This document shows positions 1 through 4,823 of a stretch of DNA of 5,999 bases, in pieces. Made by a program: the position numbers and the translations under genes. Each line of letters starts with the position of its first letter. Position 1 is the first letter of the stretch. The DNA is taken from positions 1 to 5,999 of the forward strand of contig JAIOSZ010000078.1 in NCBI GenBank assembly GCA_021107335.1, read 5' to 3'. A model generated the notes under the pieces. It saw only the letters and a program-made list of their open reading frames with translations, had not been told where the DNA came from and did not search any database. This DNA is from Desulfuromonadaceae bacterium (GTDB taxonomy: Bacteria > Desulfobacterota > Desulfuromonadia > Desulfuromonadales > Syntrophotaleaceae).

Positions 1-65
1 ACACCGCTTACCTTAACGGATCGGTAAAACACCGTACATACGTGGCAACCTTTCCGTGAAAACAT
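1..65 (-). CDS. 5' end of an unidentified minus-strand gene (partial)
   Basis: Reading the minus strand, an ATG at 65-63 opens a frame with no stop for 21 codons up to the left edge; it translates as MFSRKGCHVCTVFYRSVKVSG. The main support is a perfect AGGAGG ribosome binding site at 79-74, with 8 nt between it and the ATG, which is ideal spacing. The peptide has a C-x2-C pair (residues 7 and 10) but is too short to recognise, and I assign no function. The gene is divergent from the IclR-type regulator at 530, so it is a natural candidate target of that regulator, by analogy with many IclR loci. It may be a chance frame behind a chance purine run; only sequence to the left would settle this. 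Confidence 0.4.
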   Translation of the reverse strand, partial: MFSRKGCHVCTVFYRSVKVSG

Positions 66-73
66 TAACAATG

Positions 74-79
74 CCTCCT
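74..79 (-). promoter_or_regulatory. Strong ribosome binding site of the left-edge gene
   Basis: The plus strand reads CCTCCT here, which is AGGAGG on the minus strand, 8 nt before the ATG at 65-63. It lies in the 10-nt loop between perfect 6-bp inverted arms (66-71 TAACAA, 82-87 TTGTTA), so in the transcript it would be presented in a hairpin loop. It is the main reason for calling a gene start here. Confidence 0.45.
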
Positions 80-244
80 TTTTGTTACTTGCCACGAATA
101 AATAACTGGCTCACGCCAAGCACCACAAAACACCCTCGATGGACACATTAACCAATTGACATTTAACGGTGTTTTTTACTGCCAACCTCTTACAATGTCC
201 GTGAAAATCATTTGTGCCGAGCTACTATTGCTGGCCCAAACTTA

Positions 245-273
245 TTGACAATCATAAAACAAGGTTTTACTAT
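245..273 (+). promoter_or_regulatory. Candidate sigma-70 promoter
   Basis: A consensus TTGACA at 245-250 is followed, after 17 bases, by TACTAT at 268-273 (4 of 6 matches to TATAAT). Transcription would start around 280 and run toward the IclR-type gene, giving a leader of roughly 250 nt. The perfect -35 and ideal spacing are the support; the mediocre -10 keeps confidence modest. The predicted start falls at the beginning of a terminator-like hairpin. Confidence 0.35.
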
Positions 274-278
274 TCAAC

Positions 279-317
279 GAGGCTTGCTTAAACAGCTAAC
301 CTTTCAGGCCTCTTTTT
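279..317 (+). terminator. Hairpin plus T-run, terminator or attenuator candidate
   Basis: GAGGCTTG at 279-286 can pair with CAGGCCTC at 305-312 over 8 bp with one G-U pair, leaving an 18-nt loop, and five T follow directly at 313-317. This has the form of a rho-independent terminator on the plus strand, although the loop is large and the T-run short. No plus-strand gene lies upstream in the window, so it would end a small RNA, a gene left of the window, or act on the leader of the regulator gene. Confidence 0.35.
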
Positions 318-467
318 CCAGTAGACAGGGCGTAAAACCACAAAAGCTGTAAACTCTAAATTTTGCACCATTCAGCACCTGCCGGGAATAGCCGTCTCAG
401 AACATTACTCGCCCCAAAGTGACTTTTTAATAACCCCGCGACAAAGCAAGCGGCGGACTTAACCACT

Positions 468-497
468 GTCAAGTTATCTCATTTCAGGAAACTTGAC
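468..497. promoter_or_regulatory. Inverted repeat, candidate operator of the IclR-type gene
   Basis: GTCAAGTT at 468-475 and AACTTGAC at 490-497 are perfect 8-bp inverted arms whose centres are 22 bp apart, about two helical turns, as expected for a dimeric regulator. A smaller TTTC-AG-GAAA symmetry (482-491) overlaps the right arm. The element ends about 33 bp before the start codon at 530. IclR-family proteins commonly bind palindromes near their own promoters, so autoregulation is a reasonable inference, but the binding protein is unknown. Confidence 0.4.
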
Positions 498-529
498 TCA
501 CAGAAGATTAAAAGAAGGATACATAGACC

Positions 530-1315
530 ATGGCACGTAAAGAAAAGTCTGAATACATGATTCAGGCGGTGTCCCACGCCCTCGATCTGCTTGAACAGTT
601 TCATGGCGACGACGTTGATGAACTCGGTGTCACGGAACTTAGCAAACGCCTAAAATTACACAAAAACAATGTCTTCCGCCTCCTTGCGACCCTCGAATCT
701 CGCGGATATATCGAACAGAACAAGGCAACGGAAAACTACCGCCTGGGCCTCAAATCCCTGGAACTTGGTCAAACATTCATCAAGAAGATGGGCCTGCTGC
801 ATCAGGCCAAACCGGTTTTGGAAGAACTGGTCGAAGAATCCAACGAAACCGCCTACGTTGCCATTTTCAAAGACGGCTATATCGTCTATCTAGACGTGGT
901 GGAGACAGGCCTGACGGTACGAGTGGTTTCCCGAGTCGGCACCCGACTGCCCTCCTACTGCACCGCTGCTGGCAAAGTTCACTTGGCTTACATGTCCGAC
1001 GAGGAAATCGAAAGCTATTTGCCCGCCCAGGACCTGGAAGCCTATACGCCGCATTCCATCACCGACCGCGAGGTGCTCAAAAAAGATCTGACAGCAGTTG
1101 CTGAACAGGGATACGCCTTTGATATTGAAGAACTCGATATCGGCGTCCGCTGCGTTGCCGCCCCGATTCGCGACTATACCCGTCGCATTGTGGGCGCGCT
1201 GAGTATTTCAGGCCCCGCTACCCGTTTTTCTGATGAACGGCTGGAAAAAGAACTGGTTCCCTTAGTGACCCGCGCGGCTGAAGAGCTTTCGACCCGCCTC
1301 GGCTTTCACAAATAG
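530..1315 (+). CDS. IclR-family transcriptional regulator
   Basis: A 261-residue protein, the normal length for the family. Residues about 10-65 form the winged helix-turn-helix: IQAVSHALDLLEQF, then the VTELSKRLKLHKNNVFRLLATL recognition region and the wing ending in ENYRLGLKSLELG. Residues about 75-260 form the effector-binding domain, with the family signatures VGTRLPSYCTAAGK (136-149), GYAFDIEELDIGVRCVAAPI (194-213) and IVGALSISGP (220-229). The protein is expected to be a cytosolic DNA-binding dimer or tetramer whose domain senses a small organic acid or aromatic compound; the ligand cannot be told from sequence. The ATG at 530 is supported by GAAGGA at 514-519, 10 nt upstream. An inverted repeat at 468-497 may be its operator. 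It is monocistronic: a terminator follows at 1424-1473. A divergent gene at the left edge is a possible target. Confidence 0.95.
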   Translation: MARKEKSEYMIQAVSHALDLLEQFHGDDVDELGVTELSKRLKLHKNNVFRLLATLESRGYIEQNKATENYRLGLKSLELGQTFIKKMGLLHQAKPVLEELVEESNETAYVAIFKDGYIVYLDVVETGLTVRVVSRVGTRLPSYCTAAGKVHLAYMSDEEIESYLPAQDLEAYTPHSITDREVLKKDLTAVAEQGYAFDIEELDIGVRCVAAPIRDYTRRIVGALSISGPATRFSDERLEKELVPLVTRAAEELSTRLGFHK

Positions 1316-1351
1316 ACATTTTTCGAGTGCGCCGTTGCTATTAATTGTCTC

Positions 1352-1365
1352 AGAACGGCCGTTCT
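1352..1365. repeat. Perfect 14-bp palindrome
   Basis: AGAACGGCCGTTCT is fully self-complementary, with no spacer. It lies 37 bp after the IclR-type stop codon and about 60 bp before the terminator. It may be a protein-binding site or chance; no T-run follows it, so it is not a terminator itself. Confidence 0.35.
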
Positions 1366-1423
1366 CAAGCGAAACACAACGGCCAACCAGACCCTATCTC
1401 AAGGCAACCCAAACAAAGTTATC

Positions 1424-1473
1424 GCCTTTCAACCGGGATGACAGAACCCCCTGGTTGAAAGGCCGTTTTTTTT
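1424..1473 (+). terminator. Strong rho-independent terminator after the IclR-type gene
   Basis: GCCTTTCAACC (1424-1434) and GGTTGAAAGGC (1453-1463) form a perfect 11-bp stem with an 18-nt loop that can itself pair GGG with CCC. Eight T follow at 1466-1473. It lies about 110 bp after the regulator stop codon and insulates the hydrolase gene from it. Confidence 0.9.
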
Positions 1474-1529
1474 ACTGACCAACCGCCTCGCAACAGCTTT
1501 GTTGTGCATCTTCGGTGAATTACCCTGTC

Positions 1530-2364
1530 ATGACCACTGAAAACCCACTACAATTAGAAACCCTCATCTCCCGAGCACGCCAACAGGGAGTGCGCCATGA
1601 CGAGCAGCTTCCATTCCTGCTGACACCGAGCAAGCCCAACGGCTATGGCGTGCTACTGGTTCACGGGTTTACCGCCAGCCCTCGGGAAATGGAGCCTTTA
1701 GCTCAATTTTTAAGTGCGCTGGGATTTACAACCATGGGAGTGCGCCTGCCTGGTCACGGTACCAGCCCGGAGGATCTAGCCATACGCCATCAGGAAGAAT
1801 GGCAACAGGCTGTAGAGGAAGGCTATCTATTGCTGCAGCAGCATACGCAACGGATCCTTGGTGTCGGCCTCAGCATGCGCTCTTCTGCTGGTCGCCCTGG
1901 CAGCTCGCCAACCGCTGGCGGGACTGATCCTGCTCTCCCCCTTTTTGCGGGTCAAACATCGCCTGGCGCCAGCCGCCGGCCTACTGCGTTTTGCCAAAAA
2001 ATATCAGAGCCGACCGGTAGCGCCTGAGCTGGCCACCATCTATTACGACCGACGACCACTGCATGGCGTGCATCAACTCAATCGCCTCTGCCGCCAGGTG
2101 CGCCGCCTGGCCGGCCAAGTGACCGCTCCGGCCCTGCTGGTCAACGGCACCGGCGACCAGACCGTTCGCATCGACAGCAGCCTGGAGCTGTTTCACCTGC
2201 TGCCGAGCCGCCACAAGGTCTTTCATCTCTACGGTCCCGAAGTTGGCCACACCCTGACCGCAGCGGACAATCCCCGCCGCCCTGAACTCTACACCCTGAT
2301 TCAGCAGTTTCTTAGAATTTGGGCTCCTCCGCAGCAGGACTCAAACGCTCCATTAGAGACCTGA
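1530..2364 (+). pseudogene. Frameshifted alpha/beta-hydrolase (esterase/lipase-like)
   Basis: The two halves lie in different frames and together make a protein of about 278 residues. The first half (from ATG 1530, or GTG 1515) carries the oxyanion-hole motif LLVHGFTASP (1656-1685) and the LPGHGTSPEDL segment, and reaches GVGLSM at 1860-1877, the nucleophile elbow G-x-S-x-G. The frame is then lost. The second half resumes near 1879 as ALLLVALAARQPLAGLILLS and contains the likely catalytic Asp (NGTGDQTV, codon 2155-2157) and His (EVGHTLTA, codon 2248-2250). Restoring two bases after the ATG at 1875-1877 would give GLSMGALLL, the family motif. The whole resembles carboxylesterases and monoacylglycerol lipases of the Est30 type; the substrate is unknown. 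I preferred ATG 1530 because GGTGA lies at 1514-1518, but GTG 1515 is possible. As read, no active enzyme could be made; a sequencing or assembly error is the main alternative. The 3' end overlaps coaE by 53 bp, tail to tail. Confidence 0.85.
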
Positions 2365-2923
2365 CCTGGCCTTGAGTCTCCTTTGCAGTCCCGGAGTTAT
2401 CGACTACGAAATCAGCGCGGGCGACCTTCTCCGCTTGCGGCATCTGGGCAGCGACACGGGCTAGGGCCTGCGGCCGATTGATGCCATCCCGAGCCATCAA
2501 CCGGGTTAACTGTACCTCCGCATCGACCCTCACCACCAAAACTTTATCGACCTCCCGGTCCGCGCCGACCTCATACAGCAGGGGAGCATCGTAAATCACC
2601 AGCGGTGCCCCACCCTGCTTGGCCTCGCCCAACCTCGTGCGGGCCAAGGCGGCAATTGCCGGATGGGTCATACCATTCAACGCTATGCGGGCCTGGTCAT
2701 CATTAAACACCATTTCGGCCATCAGCTGACGGTTCAGGGTCCCATCTTCCCTTAGAACCAGGCCGCCAAAGTACTCGGTAATTTGCTGTAAGACTTTAGT
2801 CCCCGGACAGACAACTTCCCGGGCTAATACATCAGCGCTGACCACCACGGCCCCCAAAGCTTGAAAAGCCTGTGCCACTGTCGTTTTACCGCTGGCGATG
2901 CCGCCAGTTATCCCCAATATCAT
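2312..2923 (-). CDS. coaE: Dephospho-CoA kinase
   Basis: This 203-residue cytosolic enzyme phosphorylates the 3'-hydroxyl of the ribose of dephospho-CoA with ATP, the last step of coenzyme A synthesis. The P-loop GITGGIASGKTT is at residues 4-15, followed by the conserved Asp of SADVLARE (Asp31), the THP motif (86-88), DAPLLYEVGAD (112-122), the lid-region RDGINRPQALARVAAQ (145-160) and the ADFVVDNSG motif (170-178). Length and motif order are normal for the family. The ATG at 2923-2921 is backed by AGGAG at 2937-2933, with 9 nt spacing. It is divergent from the HEAT/HD-GYP pair and convergent with the broken hydrolase. The last 53 bp, including the charged tail PAAEEPKF, overlap the hydrolase end, so no separate terminator sits between them. 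It appears to be a single-gene unit, with a possible -10 at 3003-2998. Confidence 0.96.
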   Translation of the reverse strand: MILGITGGIASGKTTVAQAFQALGAVVVSADVLAREVVCPGTKVLQQITEYFGGLVLREDGTLNRQLMAEMVFNDDQARIALNGMTHPAIAALARTRLGEAKQGGAPLVIYDAPLLYEVGADREVDKVLVVRVDAEVQLTRLMARDGINRPQALARVAAQMPQAEKVARADFVVDNSGTAKETQGQVRSLMERLSPAAEEPKF

Positions 2924-2932
2924 ACTATTTGT

Positions 2933-2937
2933 CTCCT
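2933..2937 (-). promoter_or_regulatory. coaE ribosome binding site
   Basis: CTCCT on the plus strand is AGGAG on the minus strand, 9 nt before the coaE ATG. It fixes this start over later in-frame candidates. Confidence 0.7.
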
Positions 2938-2997
2938 ACAACCAACCCCATCCGCCGCAGGACATCAAAAACGGATGAAATCGATCAAAATTGTCGT

Positions 2998-3003
2998 ATT
3001 ATA
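2998..3003 (-). promoter_or_regulatory. Candidate -10 box for coaE
   Basis: The minus strand reads a perfect TATAAT here, about 75 nt before the coaE start. No recognisable -35 lies 16-18 bp upstream, so it may depend on an activator or be chance in an AT-rich stretch. It lies between 7-bp inverted arms ATCGATC (2980-2986) and GATCGAT (3018-3024). Confidence 0.3.
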
Positions 3004-3046
3004 TAGAAACTTTTACCGATCGATTATTACTGTCTGCTGGTCTTAT

Positions 3047-3074
3047 TTGGCAATCGTGTGCTAAAACATATCAT
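3047..3074 (+). promoter_or_regulatory. Candidate promoter of the HEAT/HD-GYP operon
   Basis: TTGGCA (3047-3052) and TATCAT (3069-3074) each match the sigma-70 consensus in 5 of 6 bases and are 16 bp apart. Transcription would begin near 3081, leaving a leader of about 90 nt before the ATG at 3174. A small reading frame (3098-3181) lies inside this leader. No cyclic-di-GMP riboswitch motif is visible in it. Confidence 0.4.
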
Positions 3075-3097
3075 AATCATCCGTAGCTACTGAAACA

Positions 3098-3181
3098 ATG
3101 ACCTCAGATACTACAGAACTAAATGCAGCCAGAACCATCGCACCGGTCGCAGGAAAGGCAAAAGTAATCTGCCATGGATGA
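3098..3181 (+). CDS. Possible 27-codon leader peptide
   Basis: ATG at 3098 opens a frame coding for MTSDTTELNAARTIAPVAGK followed by AKVICHG, ending at TGA 3179-3181. The stop lies 3-8 nt inside the start of the HEAT-repeat gene (ATG 3174), so a ribosome finishing here would be placed at that start. This would allow translational coupling, which would help because the downstream gene's own ribosome binding site is unusually far away. Against it: there is no clear ribosome binding site before 3098, and a 27-codon frame can easily arise by chance. No known leader peptide is recognised and it has no run of a single amino acid typical of attenuators. Confidence 0.2.
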   Translation: MTSDTTELNAARTIAPVAGKAKVICHG

Positions 3182-4823
3182 AAATCATAGTAACCATAAC
3201 AAACTTGCCAAATTTGATCATCAGAATCAGGTCTCGGCAGCCCTACTTGGTATCGGTAAACTGTTCAAGGCGGTCCGATTCTACCCACCCGGGCATCCAG
3301 CCCTCGAGAGTACCTGCAAGGAGGCCCACAACCTTCTAAGCCCACTATTGCGGCAGGGCAATCTGATACTGAGCATTAAAAAAAATGGTTTCTACTGGCA
3401 GGGAAAACCGGTCAGCAGCGAAATTCCGGTTTTAAAAGCGTTAGCCTTCTATTTCTTTGCCCGGCTGGTGCATCGGCTACTGTTTCTCCCCGACCTGACA
3501 ACACGCGACCTCGAAGCCTTCGCCCGCTGTGCCATCGGTGAGCCGGCTGAGATACAACGGGCGGGAGGACTGCAAGAGCTTCTCCTGCAACAACATATTA
3601 CCGGTCTGTTCCTCAATGAAATCGACCTGCAGACAATCCAGGCCCGTCGCGAAGAGATTCTCATCGAGCAAGGGCTGGATCCCGAGCTATTGGACCAGAA
3701 CCCTTTTGAACCACCCCCGGAGGCATCTTCCAGCGCCGATACAGACCCTAGTCTTTTGCCCGAGGCGCTCCTGGAAAACCTTACGACGGCCCAACTAGAC
3801 CCAGAGGAACTACTGCGGCAACTAGAGGGCGAGAGTTCAGATCAACGCTATCGCCTACTCTGCCAGAAACTCGTCGTCATCCTACCTGAGCACCTACACG
3901 AACTGGAATGGATCACACCGGGCAAAGCCTTACTATTGCTGGCCAGGCACGGTGCCGAAAAGGCTCGCAACAACACCCAGCGACGTGCTTGCCTGGAGGC
4001 CCTCGACCAGCTAGGCAGTCCGGAGCTGATGCAATTCTTCATCAACGCTCTATGCGACAAACACCAGCACAGCGCAGGCCGCACCGATATCATCAAAGCC
4101 CTGTCTATGCTGCAGGAAAAAGCGGCCGTTGTGTTGGTCGACAGACTGGCCAAAGAGGACAACAGCCAGGTACGAAAATTACTCTCCGAGGCCCTGGTCA
4201 AGCTCGGCAACTGCGCCACCCCGGCCCTTGTCGAGCGGTTAGCCGACAACCGCTGGTATATTGCTCGCAATGCGATAGCCATTCTCGGCAAGATAAAGAA
4301 TCGTAAAACAGCCATTCACATCCGCCCCTACCTTGACCATCGTGATTACCGTGTTCGGCGAGAAGCGGTTAGAGCTTTAAGCCTTATCGGCGGCCCCATT
4401 GCCCTCAAGGGCCTACAGAAATTAATTAACGACCGGGACCGAGAGCTCTGTCCACTGGCAATTGTCGCACTGGGAGCCATGCAAAATGAAGCCGCCGTCG
4501 ATCCGCTGCTCAGGCTGTTGGGCTCCTTTGATCCCTTGTTGAAGAATTTTGACCTCAAGAAAAGAGCCATCAAGGCCCTTGGCGCTATCGGCGCGCCACA
4601 AGCCGCGCCGGCCCTGATAAAGGTTCTCAACCAAAAGCGCTTCTGGAAGCGCAACCTCTACAACAAGCTGCGCAGTTGCGCAATCCAGGCTTTGGGAAAC
4701 ATCGCCACCGAGAACTCGCTAGCGGCCCTCGAAGTCGCAAGCAAGGACTCTTCACCACTGATTGCCCATATTGCGAGGGAAGCCCTCGACAAAATATCCG
4801 CAAGGACCCAAAATGAATTCTGA
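3174..4823 (+). CDS. HEAT-repeat protein with N-terminal domain shared with the next gene
   Basis: A 549-residue, probably cytosolic protein with no signal peptide or membrane segment. Residues about 20-155 form an alpha-rich N-terminal domain with FYPPGHP (36-42) and LTTRDLEAF (108-116), which resembles the start of the downstream HD-GYP protein. An acidic, proline-rich linker follows (about 172-225). From about 265, and clearly from 305 to 542, there are roughly six or seven HEAT-like repeats of the PBS-lyase type; examples are VRKLLSEALVKLG (333-345), ARNAIAILGKI (364-374), VRREAVRALSLIG (394-406), KKRAIKALGAIG (462-473) and LRSCAIQALGNI (499-510). Such solenoids usually bind proteins and have no catalysis. 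No enzyme motif is visible, so a scaffold or regulator of the HD-GYP partner is inferred. An in-frame TAA at 3165 rules out a longer start. AGGAAAGG (3151-3158) is 15 nt from the ATG, which is long. Its last 11 nt overlap the next gene. Confidence 0.85.
   Translation: MDENHSNHNKLAKFDHQNQVSAALLGIGKLFKAVRFYPPGHPALESTCKEAHNLLSPLLRQGNLILSIKKNGFYWQGKPVSSEIPVLKALAFYFFARLVHRLLFLPDLTTRDLEAFARCAIGEPAEIQRAGGLQELLLQQHITGLFLNEIDLQTIQARREEILIEQGLDPELLDQNPFEPPPEASSSADTDPSLLPEALLENLTTAQLDPEELLRQLEGESSDQRYRLLCQKLVVILPEHLHELEWITPGKALLLLARHGAEKARNNTQRRACLEALDQLGSPELMQFFINALCDKHQHSAGRTDIIKALSMLQEKAAVVLVDRLAKEDNSQVRKLLSEALVKLGNCATPALVERLADNRWYIARNAIAILGKIKNRKTAIHIRPYLDHRDYRVRREAVRALSLIGGPIALKGLQKLINDRDRELCPLAIVALGAMQNEAAVDPLLRLLGSFDPLLKNFDLKKRAIKALGAIGAPQAAPALIKVLNQKRFWKRNLYNKLRSCAIQALGNIATENSLAALEVASKDSSPLIAHIAREALDKISARTQNEF
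4802..4806 (+). promoter_or_regulatory. Ribosome binding site of the HD-GYP gene inside the HEAT gene
   Basis: AAGGA lies within the last codons of the HEAT-repeat gene, 6 nt before the ATG at 4813. It supports that start and the translation of the two genes from one transcript. Confidence 0.55.

Larger units (their letters stand above)
66..529. other. Long non-coding divergent intergenic region
   Basis: About 460 bases without a convincing gene on either strand; the open frames are short and lack ribosome binding sites. The stretch is AT-rich compared with the genes. It contains a second TTGACA at 156-161 with no good -10 at the usual distance, a TACAAT (191-196) with no good -35, a fuller promoter candidate at 245-273, a hairpin followed by five T at 279-317, and an inverted repeat at 468-497 next to the regulator gene. 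From about 318 to 460 I see nothing I can name. The length is generous for a simple divergent promoter and leaves room for an untranslated leader or small RNA. Confidence 0.6.

Noticed and set aside
156..184. TTGACA at 156-161 as a promoter
   Set aside because: No acceptable -10 lies 16-18 bp downstream; the best -10 nearby (191-196) is too far away.
394..1356. The 10-mer GTCTCAGAAC on both sides of the IclR-type gene (394-403 and 1347-1356)
   Set aside because: Several such 10-mer matches are expected by chance in a window of this size, and there is no other sign of a mobile element or attachment site.
1858..1900. Programmed ribosomal frameshift in the hydrolase
   Set aside because: There is no slippery heptamer or stop codon arrangement at the junction, and simple one-base skipping would lose the Gly after Ser-Met. 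Loss of two bases fits the family motif better.
2861..3064. A 67-codon plus-strand frame over the coaE start and upstream region
   Set aside because: It lies largely antisense to the coaE P-loop and its promoter region, has no ribosome binding site and its peptide resembles no protein I know.
2924..3173. A cyclic-di-GMP riboswitch ahead of the HEAT/HD-GYP operon
   Set aside because: It would fit the pathway, but the conserved core of the GEMM type (the GGGACGCAAAGCC-like stretch and tetraloop receptor) is not present in this leader.
3848..4654. Long open frames antisense to or shifted within the HEAT-repeat gene
   Set aside because: They are Arg/Ser-rich shadows produced by the codon pattern of the real gene; none has a ribosome site or a recognisable domain.
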